From Algoriphagus sp. TR-M9 (lineage in GTDB: Bacteria; Bacteroidota; Bacteroidia; Cytophagales; Cyclobacteriaceae), in NCBI RefSeq assembly GCF_027594545.1, contig NZ_CP115160.1, positions 1,993,001 through 2,057,000 of the forward strand: a stretch of 64,000 nt of DNA. Reading direction: 5' to 3'. A program made the translations under genes and the position numbers. Of the stretch, positions 36,322 to 44,631 are shown one piece after another (the stretch's first letter is position 1; every line of letters begins with the position of its first letter). The notes beneath the pieces were generated by a model. It made no database searches, was not told where the DNA came from, and saw only the letters and a program-made list of their open reading frames with translations.

Positions 36322-37197
36322 CTATTCAAATGTGTCCATGTATTCCTTTTTATAGGCCAAGGGAGTCTTTCCAGTTCTGTCTTTAAACTGCTTATTGAAA
36401 TTAGAGAGCGTAGGAAAACCACTTTCAAAGCAAACCTGACTGACGTTCAAGTCTTCATCATGCAGAAGTTTACGCGCATTGCTGATACGGACATCCCCTA
36501 AGAAATCTGAGAAGGATTTATTGACTCTGGATTTAAAATACCTACTAAAGGCACTTTCCGACATGCTGGCCATGGCGGCTACATCCTGCAGGGTGATTTT
36601 ATCCTTGAAGTTTTTCAGGACATATTCTAGAATCTCTGATATTTTATCTTTCTCATTTGCGGCGTAGTTATTTTTATAACCGAGTTGAGTAATAGGCGAA
36701 AGATCTGAGGAGTGAGCCAGGAGATCCAGAATCTGAAGTAGTCCTACTATCCTGGAAGTTCCTCGTTTGTCCAATAGCTCTTTCATCATCTTGGTCACTT
36801 GGCGATTGGTAGGCCCAGTGATCTCGAGGCCCCTGTTAGCCCGGGACAGTAATTTTTCAATATCCTCATACTCTTCTTTCATAAAGGCGTTTTCGCCGAG
36901 AAAGTTTTCGGGGAAGTAAATTACGATATCATGGGTTTCAAGGCCGTTTTCCACATCAAAATAGATATTGTCACTCCGCCAAACATGGGGAAGGTTGGGC
37001 CCGGTGAGTACCATATCACCTTCTTTGAAAGGTTTCATGTGATCCCCTATGTACCGGGTGCCTCTGCCTTTCAATACTACGTTTAATTGATATTCTTCAT
37101 GAGAATGCCAGTATTTGTCCAAATACTGCTCCCTTAATTCCTTGATAACGAACACCTTATTTTCCGGAATTTTGGATTTCTGAAGCGGTTTCTTCAT
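36322..37197 (-). CDS. AraC-family transcriptional regulator
   Basis: A 291-residue regulator: an N-terminal cupin-like ligand-binding domain (about 20-110; HSHEEYQLNVVLKGRG region) and a C-terminal double helix-turn-helix (about 190-288; MASMSESAFSRYFKSR and CFESGFPTLSNFNKQFKDRT). It ends 2 bp from the convergent response regulator and starts 141 bp from the divergent dehydrogenase operon. By the usual AraC arrangement it probably controls that operon in response to a sugar or its oxidised product. Confidence 0.93.
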   Translation of the reverse strand: MKKPLQKSKIPENKVFVIKELREQYLDKYWHSHEEYQLNVVLKGRGTRYIGDHMKPFKEGDMVLTGPNLPHVWRSDNIYFDVENGLETHDIVIYFPENFLGENAFMKEEYEDIEKLLSRANRGLEITGPTNRQVTKMMKELLDKRGTSRIVGLLQILDLLAHSSDLSPITQLGYKNNYAANEKDKISEILEYVLKNFKDKITLQDVAAMASMSESAFSRYFKSRVNKSFSDFLGDVRISNARKLLHDEDLNVSQVCFESGFPTLSNFNKQFKDRTGKTPLAYKKEYMDTFE

Positions 37198-37338
37198 GAT
37201 TTCTATCTGATTTAGTTTATTCTTTAACTCAATATTGCTCGTAATTAATCATAATTCAGTCATTTTTCAAGCTGAAACAGGGAGAATAGCTAGAATATTA
37301 TTTAGACTTTTAATTGATCAAAAATTATAACCCATTAT

Positions 37339-40300
37339 ATGTTTTCTAAAACCCAACAAATAACCCAAAGGGCAGGCTTTTTCTTGCTCTTGATGGTCGT
37401 TTCTATGCTCGTAGCCTGTAATGGCAACAAGAGCAAGAACTTCCTCTCCTCGACCGAACCACGGCGAGTTGAGATATTAGTACTAGGTCATGAAAGTGAG
37501 CATCACAATTCAGAAAAACTGATGATGTACCTGCAGACTCCTTTGTTTCAGCGGGGTATCAACCTCACTTATACTACTGATGTAAATGACCTGAATTCAA
37601 CCAAATTAAATAACTATGACGGATTGATGATTTATGCCAATCATGATGAGATCAGTCCAGAGCAAGAATCAGCACTGAAGGATTACATTCAGAGTGGTAA
37701 GGCTTTGATCCCTATTCATAGTGCATCTTTTTGCTTTAGAAATTCACCTTGGTTTGTAGAAGCCGTAGGTGGTCAGTTCAGTACACATGAGACAGGAGAT
37801 TTCACTGCTGAGATCGTAGATGCGGATCATCCGGCTATGCAGGGGATTTCTGAATTCGAGACATGGGATGAAACCTACGTTCATTCACAGGTAAATCCAG
37901 ACATGCAGGTATTGATGGAGCGTGTAGAAGGTGACCACAGAGAGCCTTACACCTGGGTAAGAGATGAAGGAAAAGGCCGGGTATTCTATACCGCTTATGG
38001 TCATAATGAAAAAACCTGGGAAAAAGATGAGTTCCAGCAGTTGATCGCTAATGGTATACTTTGGGCCGTTGGAAATGAGGTCAACAAGCAGCTGATTGCT
38101 TATGATATTCCTCAGCCACAGTTTGAGGATGCAGATATTCCTAATTATGAGCAGAGGGACCCAGCTCCAAGGTATCAATTACCACTGTCGCCTGAGGAGT
38201 CAATGAAGCTGGTACAAGTACCCGTAGGTTTTGAATTGGAGCTATTCGCTTCTGAACCTATGATTATTAATCCCATCGCGTTCACCTGGGATGAGAAGGG
38301 AAGATTATTTGTGCTAGAGACCGTGGATTATCCCAACGAAGTCCGCAAAGAAAGCGGAGATGATGTGATTAAAATCCTGGAAGATACCGATGGAGATGGT
38401 AAAGCGGATAAATCAACTGTTTTTGCCGAAGGCTTAAATATTCCTACCTCTATAGTAGCCGTGAATGGCGGTGTGATGGTATCTATGGCTCCTGATTTTG
38501 TGTTCTTCAAAGACACTGATGGAGATGACGTAGCAGATGTGCGCGAAACCGTGATCACAGGATGGGGTACCTATGATACCCATGCCGGCCCGTCCAATTT
38601 AAGATATGGATTTGACAATAAAATATGGGGAGTTTTAGGCTACTCTGGATTCAACGGTACCGTGAGTGGCCAGCAACACAACTTCAGCCAGGGTGTTTAC
38701 AGATTTGATCCGGCAGGAGAAAACATGGAATTCCTTGGTCGTACCAGTAATAACACTTGGGGACTGGGATTCTCTGAAGATTTCGAAACCTTCATTTCCA
38801 CAGCAAATGGTCAGCACTCTGTTTACCTAGCTATGGACAATAAATACCTAAAGCGAACTGTTTATAAAGGCACTCCAAATACTGCTACCGGGATAGACTC
38901 TCACTTTGACATGCCTCACCTCACTCCTTTCCTAAGACAGGTGGACTGGCATGGAAGTTACACCGCTGCTGCGGGACACAATGTATATACTGCGAGAAGC
39001 TTCCCAGAGGAATATTGGAACAAAATGGCTTTTGTGGCTGAGCCGACTGGACGTGTGCTTCATAATGCTCAACTAATCGAAGAAGGATCCGGCTACAGAG
39101 AGAAAAACGCCTTCAATATTTTGGCTAGTTCAGACGAGTGGTTCAGTCCAGTACATGCTGAAGTTGGACCTGATGGTGCACTATGGGTTGCTGATTGGTA
39201 CAACTTTATTATCCAGCACAACCCTACTCCTAGAGGTTTTGAAAACGGAGAAGGAAATGCTTACATCAATCCCCTACGTGATAGCCAGCATGGTAGAATC
39301 TACCGACTATCGTATAAAGGTGGTGAGGCTTCAGAGACTTTTGACTTAACGGATGCCAGTGCGAGTGAATTGCTAGATGCCATGAAAAGTGACAACCTAT
39401 TCTGGAGACTTACTGCGCAGCGATTGATCGTAGAAAGCAAGAATAAGGAAACCTTAGCCGGGCTTTATGAATTGATCAATTCTCAAGAAGTAGACGGAGC
39501 AGGAATCAACGGTCCAGCAATCAATGCCCTTTGGACTTTGAAAGGACTTGGCGAGCTCGAAGGAAACAATGCCCAGGCTCAGGATGTGGTAGAAAAAGCA
39601 CTCTCCCACCCTTCAGCTGCTGTTAGAAAAAATGCAGCGAGAGTAATTCCTAAAAACCAAGAAGCCTTAGACGCTATCATGGCAGCTAATCTGCTGGAGG
39701 ATCCAAGTCTTCAAGTGAGGAAATTTGCGACCTTGGCAGTATCTGAAATGCCAACATCTGATGAGGTTTCTCAGAAGCTATTGGCAATCTCTGAAAATGC
39801 GGATAATGCAGCAGATGAATACATGCCTCAGGCAATATTTGCAGCTGCCCTGACTCACCCATCCGCATTCGAAGGAAGAGCAGTACCTGAAGCTCCTGCC
39901 GAAGGAGTGGAAATGGCAATTGCTGATAGAGTGGCCAAGAGCTTGGTGTCTGAGTTATACTCCTTAAGTCCAAGAAATGCACTCTTATTCCCACCTGATC
40001 CTAGTGGTAAGGAAATCACCATAGATATGGAAATTACGCCAGGCAGAGATGCCTTAGATGGGGTGATCGTGGCCCAAGGAAATGGCACTAACGGATATAG
40101 CTTGTATGTGTATAAGGATGCATTACACTTTGCAGTGGCACAAGATGGAGATGTGAAAATCATCAGTTCGCGCAGAAATCTTCCAAATGAAAAATTTGCG
40201 ATCAATGCCACGCTAAAAGAAGGCGGCAATATGAGCCTGAAGATCAATGACAGTGAAGTAGCCAGCGGTAAAACCAAAGGTTTATTTACTGTTCCTCTAT

Positions 40301-40848
40301 CACCAAATAATGTTCGTGTAGGACAATTTGATTCAGGAAACAAAGTAGGTGACTACGAAGGCAACTGGAGATTTTCTGGCCGTATAGGCAATGATTCAAG
40401 TTTGGATTTGAAAAAACCTTCTTCAGGTGATGCTGGGGCTGTAGCTGCTATCGAGGAAGTAGAAATGGCAAAAGACGGGAAAGTTACCCTGACTGCTGTA
40501 CCCCATGAAATGAGATTTGACAAGTCTACCTTTGCGGTAAACGCTGGCAGCAAGTTGATCTTGGATTTCAAAAATCCAGACTACGTGCAGCATAACCTGA
40601 TCGTAGGTACAGTTGGATCTTTGGAGAAAATCACTGATGCTTCTGTACAAATGGCTCAGGATCTGACGGGGATGGACAGGGGCTTTGTCCCAGAAATCCC
40701 TGAGGTTTTGGCTGCTACTGGTTTGGTGTTCCCAAATACAGAAGATTCAATTATTATGACTGTTCCTTCTGAGAAAGGAGATTATCCTTTCGTTTGCACC
40801 CTTCCAAATCACTGGAAGTCTATGAAGGGAATAATGAAAGTGATATAA
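37339..40848 (+). CDS. lipoprotein with ThuA, PVC-type dehydrogenase and azurin-like copper domains
   Basis: A 1169-residue exported lipoprotein (lipobox LVAC, C27). Order: ThuA-like glutamine-amidotransferase fold (about 46-240), a beta-propeller of the membrane-bound (PVC-type) glucose/sorbosone dehydrogenase family (about 265-660), HEAT-like repeats (about 670-860), a beta-rich region that looks LamG/concanavalin-like (about 865-1030), and a C-terminal cupredoxin with type-1 copper ligands H1085, C1153, H1158 and M1162. Such proteins oxidise sugars and can pass electrons to a cytochrome or copper domain. It starts an operon with a sugar isomerase and an oxidoreductase. The reaction is inferred from the context. 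Confidence 0.9.
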   Translation: MFSKTQQITQRAGFFLLLMVVSMLVACNGNKSKNFLSSTEPRRVEILVLGHESEHHNSEKLMMYLQTPLFQRGINLTYTTDVNDLNSTKLNNYDGLMIYANHDEISPEQESALKDYIQSGKALIPIHSASFCFRNSPWFVEAVGGQFSTHETGDFTAEIVDADHPAMQGISEFETWDETYVHSQVNPDMQVLMERVEGDHREPYTWVRDEGKGRVFYTAYGHNEKTWEKDEFQQLIANGILWAVGNEVNKQLIAYDIPQPQFEDADIPNYEQRDPAPRYQLPLSPEESMKLVQVPVGFELELFASEPMIINPIAFTWDEKGRLFVLETVDYPNEVRKESGDDVIKILEDTDGDGKADKSTVFAEGLNIPTSIVAVNGGVMVSMAPDFVFFKDTDGDDVADVRETVITGWGTYDTHAGPSNLRYGFDNKIWGVLGYSGFNGTVSGQQHNFSQGVYRFDPAGENMEFLGRTSNNTWGLGFSEDFETFISTANGQHSVYLAMDNKYLKRTVYKGTPNTATGIDSHFDMPHLTPFLRQVDWHGSYTAAAGHNVYTARSFPEEYWNKMAFVAEPTGRVLHNAQLIEEGSGYREKNAFNILASSDEWFSPVHAEVGPDGALWVADWYNFIIQHNPTPRGFENGEGNAYINPLRDSQHGRIYRLSYKGGEASETFDLTDASASELLDAMKSDNLFWRLTAQRLIVESKNKETLAGLYELINSQEVDGAGINGPAINALWTLKGLGELEGNNAQAQDVVEKALSHPSAAVRKNAARVIPKNQEALDAIMAANLLEDPSLQVRKFATLAVSEMPTSDEVSQKLLAISENADNAADEYMPQAIFAAALTHPSAFEGRAVPEAPAEGVEMAIADRVAKSLVSELYSLSPRNALLFPPDPSGKEITIDMEITPGRDALDGVIVAQGNGTNGYSLYVYKDALHFAVAQDGDVKIISSRRNLPNEKFAINATLKEGGNMSLKINDSEVASGKTKGLFTVPLSPNNVRVGQFDSGNKVGDYEGNWRFSGRIGNDSSLDLKKPSSGDAGAVAAIEEVEMAKDGKVTLTAVPHEMRFDKSTFAVNAGSKLILDFKNPDYVQHNLIVGTVGSLEKITDASVQMAQDLTGMDRGFVPEIPEVLAATGLVFPNTEDSIIMTVPSEKGDYPFVCTLPNHWKSMKGIMKVI

Positions 40849-40850
40849 GT

Positions 40851-41711
40851 ATGGCGTTAGAGGTAAAATTCGGGGTAAGCACTTGGCTTTGGACATCCCC
40901 ATTTTCAAAAGAAGCGCTATCCTTGCTTCCAAAGATCAAAGAATTTGGATACGATGTGGTGGAAATTCCTGTGGAAGATCCCGCTTTAATCAACATAAAT
41001 GAAGTTAAGCAAGCACTCACAGATAATGGCCTAGAGGCCGTTATCTGTGGGGCCTTTGGCACGAGCAGAGACCTGACCAATGAGGATCCAAGTTTCCATA
41101 AAACCAGCTTTGACTACCTGGATTCCTGTTTCGAGATCGCGGCAGGGCTTGGGACAAAGTTTGTGGCAGGCCCTATGTACTCTGCTGTAGGCAAAGCCCG
41201 CTTGATCTCAGCAGAGCAAAAGAAGGTGGAATGGGATCGTGCAGTAAGTAACCTGAGGATTGTCTGCCAAAATGCGAGAAAATCAGGTTTGGATATTGCA
41301 TTGGAAACCCTGAACAGATTTGAAACAGATCTAATCAATACCTGTGAAGAACTCATGCAGCTGATCGCAGATATCAATGAGCCAGAAGCCAAGGTAATCT
41401 TAGACGGTTTTCATATGAATATTGAGGAACCTGACGTAGAAGCAGCCATTCGCCGAGCAGGTGACAAGTTGATTCATTTGCAGGTTTCAGAAAATTACCG
41501 GGGTACTCCAGGTACCGGGCAAACTCGGTGGGATGCCTACAAGCGCGGGTTAGAGGCTATCAATTACAAAGGTGTAATATCCATTGAAAGCTTCACTCCT
41601 GAGGTGAAAGAATTGGCTGGAGCTGTATGTATTTGGAAACCCTTGGTGCCATCTCAGGATGGATTTGCCAAGGAAGGATTACAGTTCCTGAAAAAGTGGG
41701 CTGCTGAGTAG
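40851..41711 (+). CDS. sugar phosphate isomerase/epimerase family (TIM barrel)
   Basis: A 286-residue AP-endonuclease-2-type TIM barrel of the sugar isomerase/epimerase family. The ATG at 40851, 2 bp after the previous stop, is preferred over an upstream frame that runs into the dehydrogenase gene. Metal-ligand positions are visible in ALETLNRFE (first Glu), LDGFHMN (Asp and His) and SIESFTPE (last Glu). The family includes inosose isomerases, hydroxypyruvate isomerases and tagatose/3-keto-sugar epimerases; which one is meant here cannot be said. It is translationally close-coupled to the dehydrogenase. Confidence 0.9.
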   Translation: MALEVKFGVSTWLWTSPFSKEALSLLPKIKEFGYDVVEIPVEDPALININEVKQALTDNGLEAVICGAFGTSRDLTNEDPSFHKTSFDYLDSCFEIAAGLGTKFVAGPMYSAVGKARLISAEQKKVEWDRAVSNLRIVCQNARKSGLDIALETLNRFETDLINTCEELMQLIADINEPEAKVILDGFHMNIEEPDVEAAIRRAGDKLIHLQVSENYRGTPGTGQTRWDAYKRGLEAINYKGVISIESFTPEVKELAGAVCIWKPLVPSQDGFAKEGLQFLKKWAAE

Positions 41712-41768
41712 TCCAGCTTAAGAAACAACAAACTAGAATAACCTTTTTAAACCCTTTATATTAAAAAC

Positions 41769-42881
41769 ATGAGTAAGAAACCGATCAATATAGCCATCAT
41801 TGGGTTAGGATTTGGAGCTGAATTTATTCCGATTTATCAAAAGCACAAGCTGGCGAATATGTATGCGATCTGCCAGCGAAATAAAGAAAAAGCTGAGGAA
41901 ATCGGGAAAGCATTTGGAATCGAAAAAGTATACACCGACTACGATGAACTACTTAAAGATCCGGAAATCGATGCCGTCCATATCAATACTCCTATTCAAA
42001 ACCACGCCGAGCAATCTCTGAAAGCTTTGAGAGCTGGAAAGCATGTAGCCTGTACGGTTCCTATGGCTACTTCAGTAGAGGATTGTAAGAAAATCGTAGA
42101 GGAAGTACAGCGTACAGGTTTGACTTATATGATGATGGAAACGGTGATCTATAGCCGTGAATTCCTTTTCGTGAAAGAGATGTATGAAAAAGGGGAACTG
42201 GGCAAAATCCAGTTTTTGCGTGCTTCGCATCAGCAGGAAATGGCCGGATGGCCAGGCTATTGGGAAGGCCTCCCTCCTATGCATTACGCTACACACTGTG
42301 TGGGGCCGGTATTGGCTTTGCCAAAGGCACAGGCAGAATATGTTTCTTGCCTGGGCTCTGGTACAATTGATGAGAAACTAATCCCGAAATATGGATCTCC
42401 ATTTGCAATAGAAACCTGTCACATCAAGTTTAAAGACTCTGATTTGGCAGCAGAGGTGACCAGATCTCTTTTCAATACTGCAAGACAGTACCGGGAGAGT
42501 TTTGATGTCTATGGATCTGAAAAGTCCTTTGAATGGACACTGATTGAGCATGAAGATTCAGTGATCCATACCGGAGAGACTCCAGAGCGAGTGAAAATCC
42601 CGGATTATGCACATTTGCTACCTGAGGAAATCGCGCCATTCACCACTGCCGGTGTATATGACGGAGATGACAATCAGCACCTTTCCTTCATCCAAGGAGC
42701 AGGTCATGGTGGATCTCACCCGCATTTGGTGAATGAATTTCTGAATGCACTGCATGAGGAGCGTGCACCTTACCCAGATGCCAAACAGTCAGCAAACATT
42801 ACTTGCGTTGGAATTTTGGCACATGAATCTGCAATGGCCGGAGGAAAAATTATTCCGTTGCCTGAATTCACACTAGAATAA
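41769..42881 (+). CDS. Gfo/Idh/MocA-family oxidoreductase
   Basis: A 370-residue NAD(P)-dependent sugar oxidoreductase: Rossmann domain with GLGFGAEFIPIY loop (about 12-23), the family-typical conserved Lys in GKHVACTVPMA (near residue 92), and a C-terminal alpha/beta domain of the GFO/IDH/MocA type. It follows the isomerase by 57 bp. With the isomerase and the secreted dehydrogenase it forms a plausible keto-sugar or inositol-like sugar catabolic set. The substrate is not predictable. Confidence 0.93.
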   Translation: MSKKPINIAIIGLGFGAEFIPIYQKHKLANMYAICQRNKEKAEEIGKAFGIEKVYTDYDELLKDPEIDAVHINTPIQNHAEQSLKALRAGKHVACTVPMATSVEDCKKIVEEVQRTGLTYMMMETVIYSREFLFVKEMYEKGELGKIQFLRASHQQEMAGWPGYWEGLPPMHYATHCVGPVLALPKAQAEYVSCLGSGTIDEKLIPKYGSPFAIETCHIKFKDSDLAAEVTRSLFNTARQYRESFDVYGSEKSFEWTLIEHEDSVIHTGETPERVKIPDYAHLLPEEIAPFTTAGVYDGDDNQHLSFIQGAGHGGSHPHLVNEFLNALHEERAPYPDAKQSANITCVGILAHESAMAGGKIIPLPEFTLE

Positions 42882-42895
42882 AATCAGCTATAATA

Positions 42896-42928
42896 AAATG
42901 GGGGTAGTACATTTTGCTATCCCCATTT
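42896..42928 (+). terminator. hairpin after the sugar-oxidation operon
   Basis: A 12-bp near-perfect stem (AAATGGGGGTAG with CTATCCCCATTT, one G-T pair) with a 9-nt loop, 15 bp after the oxidoreductase stop. The T-run behind it is weak. Confidence 0.5.
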
Positions 42929-43019
42929 ATCCAAAATAATGTGAAAAATCATGATTAATCTTCTAAACGATACCGAGTTTTGATGAAATTTACCGTTTAG
43001 ATATTAATACCAGAATAGA

Positions 43020-43463
43020 ATGAAAATTACAAACCTATCAAAGTTAGCAACCGTAGTATTGGCTGTGGCGCTATTTTCATGTGGCGGTGGCGGAAATTCT
43101 TCCAGTGAAGAAGTCGTAATGGCAACTAAACCTGCCGATGTACAGACCCCTGCACCTGAACCAGAACCTGTAGAAGAAAGTACTGAAGCAGTAGCAAGCG
43201 CGGAGAGTAATGCCCTTCCAGGAAAGGCAAAAATGGAAAGTTCAGATTGTATGTCCTGCCATCTTATGGAACGAAAAGTTATTGGTCCATCATTTTTGGA
43301 CATCGCTGCTGAATACGAAAACACGGATGAAAATGTGACCAAGCTTGCCGGAAAAGTAATTAACGGTGGTGCTGGTGTATGGGGAGAGGCAGCTATGGCT
43401 CCACACCCATCATTAAGCGAAGAAGACGCAAAAGATATGGTAAGATATATCTTGAGCCTTTAA
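43020..43463 (+). CDS. lipoprotein mono-haem cytochrome c
   Basis: A 147-residue cytochrome c anchored by a lipid: lipobox LFSC (C21), a Pro/Glu/Ala-rich linker (about 25-65) and one haem site C77-M-S-C80-H81, with a methionine ligand in AAMAPHP near residue 127. This fits the small lipoprotein cytochromes c of Bacteroidota. It probably takes electrons from exported dehydrogenases such as the ThuA/azurin lipoprotein just upstream. A strong terminator follows. Confidence 0.93.
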   Translation: MKITNLSKLATVVLAVALFSCGGGGNSSSEEVVMATKPADVQTPAPEPEPVEESTEAVASAESNALPGKAKMESSDCMSCHLMERKVIGPSFLDIAAEYENTDENVTKLAGKVINGGAGVWGEAAMAPHPSLSEEDAKDMVRYILSL

Positions 43464-43516
43464 CAGGCCTTAGAAAACAAGTAATAGTAAAATAGATTGG
43501 GTTACAAGACTAAAAA

Positions 43517-43540
43517 AGTTGGCTGAACGTTCAGCCAACT
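43517..43540. terminator. bidirectional intrinsic terminator
   Basis: A perfect 24-bp palindrome (AGTTGGCTGA with TCAGCCAACT around ACGT) flanked by an A-run on the left and a T-run on the right. It lies between the cytochrome gene and a convergent gene and can stop both. Confidence 0.9.
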
Positions 43541-43572
43541 TTTTTTATTTTATAGATAGATTGGGTAATGAT

Positions 43573-43947
43573 TTATTTCACTCGGGTACCTTCTGCATCG
43601 AACATCCCCATTAAGTCGCCTTTGACCGTATCTTCGTCTACTTTTTTAAGGGAAAGGGTGACATCATAGCCACTGATCGTAAAGGCAGTGTTGATCACAT
43701 CTCCATTGATGGTCACAGAACTCATTTTTTTCTCTTCTGCGACGCCTTCTTCCATAAAATAACCTGAGGTTTTCCCATCCTTGGTTTCGAACCTTACAGG
43801 AATGGTAGCGTCACCATTGGGGGTTCCTGTCACTAGAACATTCCACTTACCTTCAAAGTACGCTTCAGAAGGTTGTGAAGAGGCCTGGACTAGCATTACA
43901 GAAAGCAAGCAAAAGATACCGGCTAAAATTAATTTGGTTGATGTCAT
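43573..43947 (-). CDS. small secreted protein of unknown function
   Basis: A 124-residue protein with a clear signal peptide (about 1-22, ending VQASS). The mature part of about 100 residues is beta-rich (alternating pattern with GKWNVLVTG, TSGYFMEEG, INTAFTISGYDVTLS), which suggests a small lipocalin-like or beta-barrel periplasmic protein. It opens with its own start after a short gap and is convergent with the cytochrome. I recognise no named family. Confidence 0.8.
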   Translation of the reverse strand: MTSTKLILAGIFCLLSVMLVQASSQPSEAYFEGKWNVLVTGTPNGDATIPVRFETKDGKTSGYFMEEGVAEEKKMSSVTINGDVINTAFTISGYDVTLSLKKVDEDTVKGDLMGMFDAEGTRVK

Positions 43948-44070
43948 TTATTTTGGGTTTGGTACGCTTAAATATAATTATTGTTTTGAGATGACACAAT
44001 ATGATAGAACTTATAAAAAGCCAGGCAATACCCTACGACTCTTGCACCCAATCAGGGAATCTATACCTTT

Positions 44071-44337
44071 TTAATCCTTGAACCACTTTCTTTTTTAAAT
44101 GTTCAGAAAACACGCTTTACTGCGCAACGGAAAATCTTCAATGCTTACCTCATCATAAAAACCCTTTGAGGTAAGTCTCGAACCCTGAAGATGCTCGGGA
44201 TGAATATTGAGCTCTTCCAGATAAATTTGGTAAGCATAGTCTTTGAGCGACGCTGAAGTAACCTTGAAAAATTCAAGCAGGCCCTGAGGCAAAAGTAATC
44301 TGAGGTAGTCTTTTTCTTCCAATTCTTTTTTCAGCAA
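44071..44337 (-). pseudogene. ISAon1-type transposase N-region relic, interrupted by a nonsense codon
   Basis: The 80-codon open part resembles the N-region protein of ISAon1-like insertion sequences: LLLPQGLLEFFKVT at the start and SKGFYDEVSIEDFPLRSKA near the end. The conserved downstream element normally reads IKRRRW; here the frame reads NI, then a TAA at 44095-44097, then KRKWFKD before a second stop at 44071-44073. The rest of the transposase and any terminal repeats are absent, so this is a dead fragment. Confidence 0.65.
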
Positions 44338-44428
44338 AGAAGATAGATTCGATCAATTCCCCCAACTATTAAGACTGATTCACTTTTAGGACTGATCCCT
44401 GATCCAAGAAAAAAATACCCCAAAACGC

Positions 44429-44458
44429 AAAAAGAGAAACATTTCTGTTTCTCTTTTT
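44429..44458 (-). terminator. intrinsic terminator of tRNA-Thr
   Basis: A perfect 13-bp stem (AAAAAGAGAAACA with TGTTTCTCTTTTT, 4-nt loop) directly after the tRNA on the minus strand, with a T-run. Confidence 0.85.
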
Positions 44459-44459
44459 G

Positions 44460-44532
<73 letters not shown>

Positions 44533-44631
44533 TTATTCCGTATTGGTGATGCAAATATAGAGGTTCACTTTATTCACTCCAAACACTCAGAAAAGAAAAA
44601 TCCTATCTTCCTTATTCTGAGAGAGAAAAAT

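Noticed and set aside
43781..44074. 97-codon plus-strand frame
   Set aside because: It overlaps the signal-peptide end of the small secreted protein on the opposite strand and has no protein-like pattern.
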